Below are positions 12,175 to 25,195 of a stretch of 64,000 bases of DNA, in pieces. Source of the stretch: Ectocarpus siliculosus (taxonomy: Eukaryota; Sar; Phaeophyceae; Ectocarpales; Ectocarpaceae); assembly GCA_000310025.1 (NCBI GenBank), contig FN649749.1:212217-276216 (forward strand), written 5' to 3'. The notes under the pieces were generated by a model. The model ran no database searches and was not told the DNA's origin. It saw only the letters and a list, made by a program, of their open reading frames with translations. The translations under genes were made by a program, and so were the position numbers. Each line of letters opens with the position of its first letter. The first letter of the stretch is position 1.

Positions 12175-15100
12175 GTGAGTTTGTTGCAAGGACGTACGTA
12201 AACCAGCTTCCATGTTGCAGTTGCACAAGGCGCGGGAGACGAGGCCGATGCAATACGCGCCTGTTATTGACAGAAGAAGGAGCACTGCATCAATTCTGTT
12301 CCCACCGTTGGTTTGCTAGTACGAGGAAGGGTGTCTAGATCCGATCACCGTGTTGTCTGGTAGCTGGAACCCATGTTCTGAGTCTTAAGGCTTTGTACGC
12401 TTGCCTACCGCGTCATCGGGTGGTGGGTATGCTCTGTAGAGTATTGTTGTCTTCCCAATTCTTGTGTTGGCGGCGTCGTTTTGATGTTTTTCAGGACCTG
12501 CATGATGGCAAAGTTCAGCGGTTATCATGACATCAGGTTGTGTGATGGTATCATTTGACACTGCTGTGGGTGGTGCTGTGTGATAGTGTCATGTGACGCT
12601 ACTGTCGCCATGGGGGGATGGATGTGCCTGCATGGCAATGGTGGATGTCTCGACGAAATGAACGCGCGTGGTGCTACTCTCAGGTTGCATGGAGGGGCGA
12701 TGATTGTGGTGTTCACCAAGTACCCCCATCTGCTGGACGAAGCACCTGGACTGGGCGATCTCAAGACCACGGCACCGCCCAGACAAGACGAATATGTACG
12801 ATATGTCGCTCGTCACTATCTACATAGCTCGCGCCCTCACCCGTACGCGTTCTTTATTTTTTCTTGTACCCTTACTTCGCGGTGTAGATCAAACCGCGAC
12901 CGCTGTGTTTGTGCGACGGCCGCCCGAAGACTGGGTCTTCGATAGGATCTGTTCGTGAGACATCGCTATTTTTGCAACACACGTACACATGTTTCATGTT
13001 TTATCGGCATATATTTTGGCAAGTGCACGTACAAGGATCGTTTGCCTGCGGGAAAATGCGCTCCGTTCCATCGGTCGTGACATGCCGTCCAGCGATCATG
13101 CTTTTTAACGAAAGGCTTTGTGCCCCTTTGGATCACCTACCGAGTGCTGATTGTGATGTGCCACTGGTCATTGCGGCTGTGGACCGCTCTGCCCACGGTT
13201 GTACGACGTCGGATTGATTGCCGCCCTCTCTTGTCGAATCGCTTCGTTCGGCTGTCGCCTCGTTGTCCTCCCGGCTTGGCTCCCGTACATTGCTTTGTTT
13301 GTTTTCTGGCGGAAATGGTGCAGGCGCCTCCTCCGACGATGCCGTCAACAAGCCTATAAATAAGCCTGTGACCGAGGTGATGTGTAGCTGCACGGAACAT
13401 CGGCAAGGAGGGGGATGCGACGCACTGCGATGGCACGGCCGCCGGCGCCGGCGCGATGCCTGCCAACAAAGGCACAGGCACGGACGGGGTTAGGGAACGG
13501 GAGCACCCACAAACCCTCGACACCGAACTGTACAGCACGGCAGGATCGACACAAACAAGCCGACGGAGTGACATGGCTCATGTCGGTATGCCCCAGTTGT
13601 GATTGACGCTGCAACGGGGCCACCGATAGCGTGGATGTCTCGCACGAATCGTGCCCAACGAACCTGGGATGCCCATGACACAGTCGGAGCAGGTCGGGGT
13701 GGCTGTACGTTTGATGATGGTTTTGGTTCAGCGGTGTAGCGAGGTTGGCGAGGGATGTTTCAGGGGTGAGCTCTGTGGCTTCGCAGGCTGCTTGCAGACG
13801 GAATGGCTGGCTCGGTGCAATGCAGGATTTTTGGGTCTTGTAGGCTCGTGGTGTATCTACGTGTTTCTATATAAATAGAGAATAGGGAGCCCAAACCTGC
13901 CGATAGGGCGAGTCGTACGCAGCAGTGTGTATGCACGGCCGTGCCATGTTTCATGCACGTACAATATCTTGCCGTTGTTTTGCCTTTGGCAGTGCAACTG
14001 CCAGAATGTGTCGCCGCTGCTTGGTTGTTGGGAATACCTAGTAAGGAAGCACGGTGTTTTTCCAAGGCAGTCATTTGTCCAGAATTTTTTTAAGACGTGA
14101 TGTCTGAATACTACATATGTAGCAGAAATATTTCATACCGTTCATCAGAGAACGTTGCCTCCTCGTGTGTCTTGATCTGGCTCGTTGGGTAGTTAGCAAT
14201 CTGGGTGTATACCTTTCCCCCTTGATGGGATTGTTGTGTTGTCGTCGCATCTACAAAGGTACCCCTGTGACCTGTGCAGTCGGGGCCCGGAGATGAAAAA
14301 AGGTACTCTTGGGGTCGATGCTCGATGCTCGATATCTCTCGTAGTTTGTGCCGACCACCAGCTTGCCATGTGTGTTGTTGGTTGTAACAACGAAGTTTCA
14401 TGCTTTTCGGTCCTACCGATCCCTGCCGATTGTTAATTTTTTTTTCTTGAACATTCTTCCTGATTTCCCACGGAGCTTCCGTCCCACGTACTAAACGTCT
14501 CTATGTCATGTTTAGCCTCTATGCTGAGCGTCGATGGCAAGAAAGACCGTGGAGCAGAAAGCCCTTCGTTCCAGTGTAGGTGATGTGCATGGGGAGAGGG
14601 AACGCCGCAAAAAACACCACACACAGGCGCCCGCACGTGAATGGGTATAATATCCAGGAAAGGGCACCTACTACTGTTTCGCGTACCCCGTCGCTACCTA
14701 GTACATTGTATCTTACGGGGTACATTCATCTTGGTGCTTGGTGGGGATGTTTCCTCGTATCTTCTTTGTCGCTAAAAGAGCTAATAGATAAGACTACGTA
14801 CGGTAGTCTTGCATAGCTGTGTTTCACGTCCGTGCCTCCTTCAACCCACGGCTACAGGTCCACGCCGGTTCCTATACTCCTAACAGAAGTTTCTTACTTG
14901 CGGGCCCTACAGCTGTATTCACACGGTACTGGTACGAGGTACGCTTCAGAAAACGTGCAAGGACCGTCTACCCCCGTGTTTGAAATCATAGGGGCCTGAC
15001 AGAACTGTACATTTCAAAAATTCAAAAATTCAAAATTTCAGAACTTTCAATTTCGGTCTCGCCTCCCAAAAGTCCGCAAGACCGGTGAAATGAACATCGA

Positions 15101-15389
15101 TGCTGATGCAGTACTGCCACTAACACCATATGCTGCCGGAATCGTATGTGTGCGGCAGGCTGGTGGATGAATTAGTGTGGTGAATGGCTGATCAAGCGGG
15201 GCTCCGTGGGTGCGAACAGAGCCAGCGAGAGAGACATTTGGGGGGGCCGCAGAGTGCAGACGAAGTGCATCTTTGGACGAAGTTGCATCTTTTGGCACGT
15301 GCGTCTGAGAACACAGCCCACACTCACTCTTGCTCTGGTCTCCTAGCAGGCGACCACGCAAACGAGGAACGTAAGCAGGTAGGTGCGTC
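12175..15389. other. long gap between membrane-protein and coiled-coil genes
   Basis: This stretch must hold the missing 3' exon or exons of the membrane-protein gene. Two plus-strand segments with plausible splice borders are possible hydrophilic tail exons: 12719-12797 (reads P-H-L-L-D-E-A-P-G-L-G-D-L-K) and 13333-13376 (reads S-S-D-D-A-V-N-K-P-I-N-K-P-V-T-E). Neither is proven. The remainder shows no recognisable gene. An A/T-rich patch with repeated TTCAAAAA lies near 15010-15040. Confidence 0.35.
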
Positions 15390-17797
15390 ATGTTTTCATT
15401 CGGCCAGCACGTGCGTGCGCACGTGAACAGCATCGAGGAGCGTCAAAGGCGAACGCTCTCGGATGTATCCAACTCCGCGGGCAACGCGAACAACGAGAGC
15501 AGCGGCAGGGCTGCAAGGCAACCACAGCAGCAACAGCAGGGGAAGAATAACCCAACGCTCGAGACCCAGGAAGCTTTTCTACAGGTGTGCTTGCGTGCGT
15601 GCTGCAGGGGGAGAGCAACGAATGCGGATGTTGCCCTCTCTGTTGGTTCGAGGCTTCCGCTCTGAGTGCGTACGTAAAGCTTTTGGTTGGGCGCAACGGC
15701 ACAATTTGAAATCTCCTGGCAAGGTTCCACCTGCATCAAGGCGCATGGTGGTCACACAAACGAACTCGAGGTCGGGCTTATCCCCAAGCAAAGCAGTACA
15801 TCGCGACATCGTCCGCTGAATTCCTAGCGCTATTGACCCCAGCATATGCCCGTGCACAATCCCAAGAACTTGCCCTGGTGAACCCAGCGTAGCAGAGAGG
15901 GGACACAGCACACAGCACACAGCCCACACAACGGCAGAAACGGCCGTTTCCATCAGCATCGTTATTTCCAGTTATTTCGTTATTTCAACCATCCCTGATG
16001 TCCGATACCCCGAAACTATGTAGCAGTCAATCCATGCGCGTCGTATGGCATGCATATTGACTGGTAGGTATATCTGACTGGTTACATCTCAAGTCCGGCC
16101 TAGCCTCGTTTCTTCTTGTAGTTCCTCTGCCTTTTTTATTTTGAAAGATTCTGTTGAAAGCGTTTATGTAGTCTTAATAGATTTGTAGTATTGTAGTAGA
16201 ATGGATTCCGTACGTTGCAGAAGATACCACCTGGTCCGATTTTCAAAGCTCGAGTGCTCTGTAGCAAGAGTGACTTTTGGCAAAACTGGCGGACCACGTC
16301 GTTATTTTTGTCGATGACCCCGTGCGACTTCACTGGTTTTCATGTGTCTTCGGAATGTAGAATATATATAGGGAAACAGCAGTACATCCACATCACCCCT
16401 CTCTTTTTTTTCCGCCGAAAGTCCCTCGGTAAAGCAGACTATTGGCGCACCCTCAACCGTCGTTACATCTGTCATCCACACGTGCATCCAACGTGTTCAT
16501 CTAAATATCTTTATCTCGCAATATCACCAGGCGGCGATGCCTCCGGCGACTCACATGTCGTACGAAGACTTCGAGCTCAAGCGTCGACAGCAATATTTCG
16601 AGCTTCAGCGCCGCCAGCAGGAGCTAGAGAGCCTGGTCAAGCTCCTGCAGGAGCAGAACCACCAGCTGCGAAGGGAGAACGACAGGACGCTTGAGATAGA
16701 AGAGCTGCAACGGGAGCAAAGATCCGAAAGCACGCAGGTAGCTCTGGGCCCCGACAGCACGGAAGTAGCAAGCTTGCGGAGCGAAGTAGCGACCGCGCGC
16801 GGTGAAGCTTCCAAGGCTACGGCTTCTGCCGCTACCGCTAGTCGAGCCGCAGCCAGCGCGGAGGCGGCAGCTGCTGAATGGAGGGCAGAGCTGAACGTGT
16901 TGAGAAAACAGCAGGCGGGATCGACGTCGGAGTGGAAGAGGGAGGCGGCCGTTTTGGAGCATCGGGTCGCGGCCTGGCGGCGGCACGCGCAGGAGCAAGA
17001 GCGGCAGGTCAAGGCTCTGAGAGAGCAGGTGGGGCGGTGAAAGTGGCCTGGCCTATCGAAGGTCTTGTTTTGGCCCCTGCCCACCCCCACCATGGACGAA
17101 TCTTGCCCCTGAAGTGCTTTGTTGTTTCTCAGCGGGAAGTTACCGTTGCCACCCACGTGGTGTTGGAAACATCCTATCGCAAGAATAAGATTCTATTTAG
17201 CCGTAGGAACATATGAGGTGATGACCAGGCGAACGTAATCTCCAATTCTACAAGTAAAAACTCGCAGCCTTTTTTTCCGAGACGTACTACAACGCTTCGT
17301 TTGTCATGTTGTAGCCTGGTTCCTGTCTCATTGTCATTTTTTTGTCTCAGCAACAAGTCCGACGGATTATAGATGTATGGATACAGAAGTTAGATGGCTA
17401 CATATCGCAGGATTGAGTCAATTGCTTCGATCAACCCGAAAGGAGATGGGCGGAAATAGTTTACGCCGTCCTCGATAAAAGCCATCCAACTGTTGGCTAG
17501 GTGCCGACTCATGTCGGTGCAGGCTCTCACTTTGGTGTCTTTGTGTCGCGATGCCCCGTTGCTTACATTTCGTCGCCGAAAATGTATCTCGTCCGTGTGC
17601 AACTGGTTGTGATTGGTTCTTTCATTACTTCGTTTTTGCCCTCAACTGCAGCTGGTCGGTAGTAGTAGCGCTCACAGCGCGTGCGGGGGAGGGGTGATTC
17701 GTTTCGAAAAGCAACAACGACGCTGCTGCTGACTGCCTGTCGAATCGTCCGTGGCTGACACACAAACAGCTGGCACACTCCGAGCAGCAGCGGCGAC

Positions 17798-17861
<64 letters not shown>

Positions 17862-20800
17862 ACAGCAGCAACAGCGGCAGCAGCAGCGGTACAGCACTCA
17901 GGGATGTGATCGAGAGAGGCAGAGAGCACGAGAGAGAGAGGGCGTTGCCACGGCGGACGCTATTGTGAAGGAAGTCGTGCTCAACCGGTTTTTCGGGGGT
18001 AGCGTGAAACCAGCAACGGACGCGCAGGAGTGCTTCTTCGGGGGTAGGGTAAAGGTTAAGAAGACAGCGACGGGCAAGGGGGAGGCAGAGAGACTCAGGG
18101 CAGCTAAGAAACCGGTGGCGGAGGTGGTGACTCTAAGGAAGGAGGCGGAGCGTAAGGTGGGTGAAGGGTAAAGGTTGGGTGCGTGTTTCGGTGAGGTCGT
18201 ATAGCACGGTTGAAGAGATGCATCATCGGGGCGGGAACGGAACGGTGTTTCTTGGGGGCGAGGGCGTGCGCTCCTGGTGCTGCTTCTGGTGCTGCTGCCT
18301 CCGATTCCGACATTGGTTTTGTTTTATCACAAGAATAACATGCGGGGACAAGCTCGCAGCTAGTGGTTCGCCGTTTTTTGGAGAAGACGGATGTGTATCT
18401 GATTGCTTCCGTTGCTTGTTGGCTTTGTGTTACAACCGTGATTTTGATGGAGCCCTCCAATCTTTCTCCCCTCCCTTCCACCAAACAGCCAACACTTCGA
18501 CTACGGTTGCCGAAAGATTCCCCCATGAACGCAATAACTCGCATTGTAGTTATGGTCACAGCGATGTGTGCTATTTTTGTAGTATGTCTCGAAGGATTTT
18601 TCCTCGCGATTGTGTCACCTCGTAGCAACCCACCTGCGTGATTTTTTGTGCTCTTTGTTGCTTTAATTTGTTTGATAGAGTATTTTATTAGTGTGATGTT
18701 GATGCGCTATCAATATCTTGCTGCTCGTTGTCGTGATGTGTACAACTATTTGCCCCCCGGGGGGGGGGGTTCCCGAATAATATGCCCCGGTCTCCCCCTT
18801 CAGTCCTCCTCCGGAGGTTGAATTTCGCAAAAGACAAGAAGATAAATCCGTTCTCCGGGGGATGACGAATGGGATGGGATGATGGGATGGGGATTACCGT
18901 ATTCTGTGACCATGGTGGAGGTACTGCGATGAGCTGAGGATAGCTTCACATCTGTGAGTACCTCAGCCTCACTGCTGTCTTGTGCTCTGCTTTGGTTTGG
19001 TTTACAGGCGGTGCCGTTTGAGGATCGCGTCGAGGAGCTGGAGAAGGAGCTGTCAGAATCACGCCGGGTACGTAGACACACAGAGAGAAATAGGCAGAGA
19101 GAGGGAGGGAGAGAGAGAGAGAGATAGAGATATTGTAGGGAGGAAAGGGACGAGAGAGAGACAGAGACAGAGAGGGAGGGAGAGAGAGAGACACACACAC
19201 ACACAGACAGAGAGACAGAGATCCTGGTGGCTGGATGGATTGTGTCCGAACAATGAGTTTTGTTCTGTGGCTGCCGTCTCGTACTGGTATGCGCGGTTTT
19301 AGGATAACTGCTGTTGTTCGACGACGCCAAATCAGCGGAGTCACAGTGGCAGTCGGCAAGTACCGGCTCAGTTGTCTTTCCCGTAATAAACCACGGGAGA
19401 TTCATTGACCGCCTGTTCATACATGTGCCGAAGGCCCTTGGGTGAGGGTGGGATGGTTTTGAACAAACAATCACAACGACCACAGCGACAATAACGGCAC
19501 GTTCAAGAGACGGAGTATGTTCAGACTGTACTTGTGGTACGTTTCTCGCGTGTTTCTCTCCCGGCAGGTCTTGAAGCGATCAGATTCAGCAGCGTCCATT
19601 TCGACTGCTTTGTCCGCTGTGTCGTCTTCGACGAGCAATGACGGGGGGGAGGGCGAGGGCGAGAGCGAACACGAGAGCGAGGTAGAGGTACGTACCAGAC
19701 CGATGTTGGCGACATGCCCTCATGTTTCCGCTCTGGACAGACAGTACCAAAGGTGTGCCGCAGTTCTAGCTATTATGGTATCATTCGTAAGAGTATCGCT
19801 TCCAGGTGGTATTTGGTGGGGTACCGCAGAATTATTACCCGTCGGGACGGGGTAGGTTATATGATATATATAAGTCGGTATACGTCCAGCGATAGCGATT
19901 GCTTGACTGCCGCTTTCTATCATGTGCAAAAATATTCGATGGTATGTGTTACGGGCTACGGTGTTGCTTGGCATTGTCTTGCTAAAGGCTACGAGATTCG
20001 TGTACGTGTCCTTCGTGACGAGGTGGGAAGGGAAGGCAGCCGACAGCAAATGCTCTACAGCTCTTTCTTGTCTCCCAAATTTTGGCTTTTTCGCTGCTTC
20101 CCCTGCTGCACTGCCACTGCCACGTGCTATCTTGGTTGACAGTACGACTTATCTCGAACATGCACGATCGTTTCGCTTCGAACGCCTGCCTCTTGTTGTC
20201 ATGCCTCCACGCCCCATTCCTATTGTATGTTGATTGGTTTTGTCGGGGGTGGTCTTAACGGGCAGCTTACATAAAATGACGTCACTCCCACTGGGTACTG
20301 ATGTTGGTGTTCATATTGTCCTCCCCTCTCGTCTACGTGTGCGTTTGTGCATGCATAGGAGGATGTCACGGACACGGACAAACACAAGGACAAGCTGGTG
20401 GAGACGATGACCCTGCTCAAAGACGCCGAGAAGGCAATACGAATGGTAAGGGACGATGGCATGCCATGATTTCATGATTTCTCAACATGTAAGGGCGTCT
20501 GTCGTCCACCGGACATGACTATTAGCTTGATCTTGTGGGTATGACGAACACAGTGGACTTCACCCAGGGTACCTCGTTCCACCTTGTAGGTTTAGTTTTG
20601 TTCCTCCTCGCTCGTTTTTCGTTCCTCCCTTCCTCCCTTCCTTCGTGTGTCCTTCCGTCTTGCACTGTTCCTAATATGTTCTGTATTATGTCCAAACAAA
20701 ACCAAATAAATCGAACCGATTCAGGCACGGGGCGAGCTTGTCGGCAAGAGCGAGCGCTGCAAGCAACAGGTTGGAGAGGTGAGAACATTTGGAGCACAAA

Positions 20801-23800
20801 CGCCGTGTGTATCGTGTATGTATCACGAGGTTTCCCCCCCGAATGGGATCGTGAGAGCACAGCAGTGCCATCAAGGGGTGACACAAGATGAACATGGTGG
20901 TAGCACAGGCGCCGTGCGCTGCATGTTTTTTGTTATGAGAGGGCCGACGATACGGTACACTGCTTGCAGTTGTTCCGGGGCCTACGCGTTGGTGGCAACT
21001 ATGCTACTGAAGAGCTACATCACTTTATTGGAGCGCGGGCCGTGCTTGCTGTGAGTTTCGGATCAAATAGTCGAGCGTAGTTATTCCGGCGGCGGCGTAG
21101 TTGCGAAAGCTGCCAGTTGATTGTTGTTTGTTTCAAGCGTAGTTTCTCGTTCAGCCTCGGTCTGCCTCTAATTTTTTGGCCGTACAACCACCGGCCATTC
21201 GTGTACGAGAGAACCTCAACATCAATGTATGGCCTTGCGTTATTTCCCTCTACTGCTGTTGTATGTGTGTGCGTGTGTTTACCTGTAGGCGGGGTCCTAC
21301 AACCCCGTCTCACGTTTCCACCAGTCCTGCTATCACGCGACGTTTGGGGTATCTCACCCTTCTCCCATCGTCATCACCACACGTGGCCTCATGCGCACTT
21401 TGTTGTTGATGTTCTTCTTTCCAACTGCAACCGCAGGATGCTGTGTCGTTTTGCGAGGCCAATATCACCAACGCAACCGGCGGCTTGGACCACCAGCCCG
21501 GCTGCAGCGCCCCCGCTACGGGCGTGGAATGTGGCAAGGCGAGGCCGCTGGTCAGTGGCCTCGAGGAAGGGGCGGGGGAGGGCAGCGCCATGGAGGCGAT
21601 GGCGACAACCGCAGACAAGTCTGGTGGGGAAGGGGAAGGGGAAGGGCAGGACATGTCGGCCAAGGTCGCGAAGATGCAGGCAGAGGTGCGTGCGCCTGGT
21701 TTTGGATTGGCTGCTTTATTGCTGTAAGCGTTGTGTTCTTAGTTTTGTGTCGCACGTGATGATGACACAATATATTAGTGATTAATCGTGTAGAGCATCT
21801 ATTTACCCGCTCGGCGGGCGCGAACTATCGGCGAAGCCGCAACGATGTAGATGTCATCGGCAGGCCTGCCCGACGTTGCTTGCACGCATGTCAAGCCTTC
21901 GTCAAGGTTCTGTGTATAGCCGTGAGGTTTCATCCTGTTTGTGACCCATGGTTTGGGTGCACGTCGAGATGTGATGTTGTGGGTCGACCAAGGTGTCGCT
22001 TCAGGTGTTGTCTGCGTTGTTGTGAGTACGATGTGTTGGCAGCTACATGTAGCTCGTGTCGACGGACGAAGGCAGCCGCGTGCGAGAACAGGTGGCTGTG
22101 GTGCTTGGTCCGTGAGCACTGCTATCGCTTCAAAGCTGCACCTGTACTGTAACTAGGCACGTCAGAAGCCCCGAACACCCAAAGATTTTGCTCATCATGC
22201 TCTCTTGTCTTTACCTCCAATATTCCCGTCGGGGCGACTTAGCCAATAATCCACAAGCGCACAGGATGGTCGGCCCAATGAGATATATCATCCTGAGAAG
22301 GATCAAGAATGAGACAGACAGACAGACCTAACCAACACAACGCACGTATGCTGCGCTTTGGACGAATGTTCGCGGTGTGAGCACAGCTGGATGGCCTGCA
22401 CGCGGTGCTAGACAACCTGTCGGCCGAGAGGGCGGCCGCCGCGCTTGGGGGAGCCGTGGCTGGGAGGGAAAGGGAAGCCAACGGAGTGGACCTGTCGGGC
22501 AAGATTGAAGCGATGCAAGCAGAGGTACAGCAGTAGGCAAGGTTGTTGGTCTCGACCCGATCTCCCGGACAATTTTATCACAAACCGACATCTCTTGGGT
22601 GTTTCGTGCCAAGGTATATTAAACACGTTTGTTGAGGGGTGATCTCCGGAGAAGAGAAGTTGGCTTTGTTTGTTGGTGTGTTTTGTTTTCATTTGTGCGT
22701 GTTTTGTGTGAAATGAGCAAGCGAACCACACCTCTATGTAGACTCCAGGCTCTGATAGTCGTGCCTGCGGACCTGCTGCTGACGTGTGGTCCTGCCTCCC
22801 ATGTCTGGCACCCGAATCGCCCGATTGCAGTGAATCAGGCCTCTGATTTTGATCTGCAGGCTCTAAAATTGCCTTCCCCCAGAAATTTGTTGTCGACGTG
22901 TACGTGCAACACACTGATCGTGTCCATCTCTTTTGATTTCATGCAAGTACTCGGGTCTGGACAAATTTCCGTACAGTACACAGTTAGGCGTAACGGCTGC
23001 GGGGCACGCAGATAGTACTTCCTTCCGCGGTCCACCCACGCCTATGCCAAGTCATGCCCATAGCTCGTAGTATCGCACCACATCGCAGCGTGCGTTTGGT
23101 TTCGTCCCCCGCGACACTTCCGTCTGCTGTGCGTGTCTCTGGTGCTCGCTTGCTATCAATAAGTTGGACAAGGTGCTCCTGATATTAAGGAGGGAAGGCG
23201 TGTCTGGCGAGAGGGATGCTGCCCTCGAGGACCCCGGACCCGGTGGTGGTGCAGCGCAGGGTGCCTTCAACGATAGACCGACGAAGGGTTACGCCAGGGA
23301 GACCGCCACCGGTTCGGGGAAGCAGAAACAGAGCCAGGGAGAGGTGAAGGTGCTGAGAAGCTGCCACAAGCGGCGGGACCAGGTAAGGCGACCTTGTGTT
23401 GGCGTGCTTTTGTTGTAATGGCGGGGTGATCTCTTATGTTTCCGCGTTCTTGTTTTTTGTTTCGTGAAGGGGGAGGGTTGATGAGATGAGGGAGTGTTAC
23501 GCTTCCGCGGAGAGGCTTTGCTGTGGCCAGCTACCCACCTCAGTTGAATGTGGACGGGAAGGGGCTGGTCTCCGTTCATCTCGTTGCAGAGAGGGATGTA
23601 GCTATTGCTCGAGTCGATCGTTGGTCGAACGACCGAGTAAAGACGGCATTCCGTTCTCAAGCCAATCTCTCGAACCTGAGTATTTCGTTGGACTGGCTTC
23701 GCGGGGGTTTTACTTTTAAAATATGTGTATGTATTAGAGAGGGGTGTTTCGTATCCTTACCCCTATCGTTAACCCCCACCCCGTAGCCCCCATTAAATCC

Positions 23801-23968
23801 AAGCTTGGTACCTCGCGAAGTCTACTGATTTCTATTCCCCGTTGTGGTTGTCCCATTTTCACGCAGGTGAGACCGGAGAGGCGGGAGGGTCGAGGGGAGA
23901 GCGAGGAAAGGATATCGATGGCGGCCCACTTCGGCTACCCCAGCTGTATATACCAGCCCTTCTTATGA
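15390..23968 (+). CDS. Coiled-coil, polyglutamine protein; all introns phase 0
   Basis: Eleven exons: 15390-15584, 16531-17028, 17770-18156, 19008-19067, 19568-19687, 20359-20445, 20725-20778, 21437-21685, 22387-22524, 23164-23382 and 23867-23968. Each length is a multiple of three, so all ten introns are phase 0; the product is about 702 residues. Exon 1 starts M-F-S-F-G-Q-H-V. Exon 2 is a long coiled coil (L-Q-R-R-Q-Q-E-L-E-S-L-V-K-L-L-Q-E-Q) with an alanine-rich middle. Exon 3 has 25 uninterrupted glutamines, then a basic and acidic helix. Exons 4-7 are short helical modules such as R-V-E-E-L-E-K-E-L-S-E-S-R-R. Exons 8 and 9 end alike (K-M-Q-A-E and A-M-Q-A-E), and exons 9 and 10 both start L-D, suggesting exon duplication. 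There is no signal peptide or membrane span. I know no named family; a scaffold or cytoskeletal role is inference only. Confidence 0.75.
17800..17874 (+). repeat. CAG/CAA glutamine-coding microsatellite
   Basis: There are 25 consecutive CAG or CAA codons in frame inside exon 3 of the coiled-coil gene. The CAA interruptions lie at the start and towards the 3' end; the middle is pure CAG. It is followed by an R-Q-Q-Q-R segment. A pure CAG run of this length is expected to vary between strains. Confidence 0.95.
19069..19225. repeat. GA/CA microsatellite in an intron
   Basis: A purine-rich run of GAGA, GGGA and ACAC units starts immediately after the exon 4 donor of the coiled-coil gene. It is simple-sequence DNA with no coding content. 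Confidence 0.9.
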
Positions 23969-25195
23969 GCCCACTCACTCTATGTTGGCTCCTGCGTTGG
24001 TGTTGTTGTTGTGGGAGGGCCGGTGCCTGGCTGGACGTTGCGGCTGCTTGTGGGGGCTATTGTAGTCCCCGCCTGCTGTCGAGGGTAGGCGTGTGCTGTG
24101 TAGTTATTTCTGTGCTGCGAGAAATCCACGGGTGTTAGGAATGGGAGACAGGAGCCTTAGCAAGGTGTGCTGCAACGTGTACTTGCTCCGAGTGTCAGTC
24201 CTTTCAGCAGGGCAGGGATGCGATTTCATCTGTAAAACTTTGTTGTGAGTGAGTGTTGTTGGAAGCGTAGTGGCAGAAGCGAGAGGGGGGAAAGGAGCGG
24301 AGAACGTGGGAGAAAGGAAATAAATCTCTCCGGCATTTGTAACTGAAAGAAAACAATCACTAATTTAGACGAAAGAGGTGTTATGTTTTGGTCAGGAGAG
24401 GGGAGCAGGCATATTACACGCTACCGTATCCGCAACTGATTGGCCGGAGAAACTTCGTCCCCATCGGGCAGGGGGGAAAGCCCCTAATAGTGTACATAAT
24501 ACATTTCCGCCGTACGACGTTGGTGTGATTATGGTACAGTTCGGTCGCGTGATATCGTGATCACGAATGGATTTGTTTAGGAACACAGGTGATTTCATTG
24601 GTGGAGATAGACGCGTTTAGAAGGACTTTTCTGGGTGTACTTTTGTGTTGGACTGTGGTTGCGGAAGATGTTCCGCGTCAAATTACTCAGGTGGTTGGAC
24701 GTCAGTAAGACAAACACGCAGCGATTGATTTGTAGGGCTGGTTGTTTGGACCACGGACAAATTTTTCACATGTTTGCTTCGAACCTGCTGCCTTTTGCTG
24801 TAAGCTTCTTTTGTAAATAGTAACGTAAGACGTGAGAGTGAGATTAGTCTGTGGGATTACAAGTTGTTTTTGCAGGGTCAACATGAACGTGTGAGATTTG
24901 TTTTCATACAACGTCGTGAAGGGAGATTGATTTGTTTCCATTGAAAATCGCGCTTCTGTTTTCCTCAGGAAACGTTTCTTTCGGGCAGGGGAAAAAACAC
25001 AATAAATACCGAGGAGGGGAACTAAATCGCGTCAGCCTTTGGCTGCATCACTTTACGACTACTACGAAGTACAACACAAGATCCGAAAATGCATCGATAC
25101 GCTTTGGATAGCTCGATTCCATTACTCCCACCCTTGAGCCGAAGAAAGCACACCCTACAGTACAACGCCAACATCGCGACTGCCGGGCTGGCTGC
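23969..25195. other. intergenic stretch between convergent genes
   Basis: This is the 3' flank of the coiled-coil gene (+) and of the 2-hydroxy-acid oxidase gene (-). No conserved coding segment or notable repeat is seen. Confidence 0.45.

Noticed and set aside
16605-17156. A 183-codon minus-strand frame
   Set aside because: It is antisense to the well-supported coiled-coil exon 16531-17028 and has a composition that simply mirrors it.
17563-17929. Minus-strand frames rich in Leu, Cys or Ala opposite the CAG run
   Set aside because: They are the antisense readings of the CAG microsatellite. The plus-strand glutamine frame has matching splice sites and phases on both sides.
19053-19302. Overlapping open frames of repeated Ser-Leu or Arg-Glu
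   Set aside because: They are translations of the GA/CA microsatellite.
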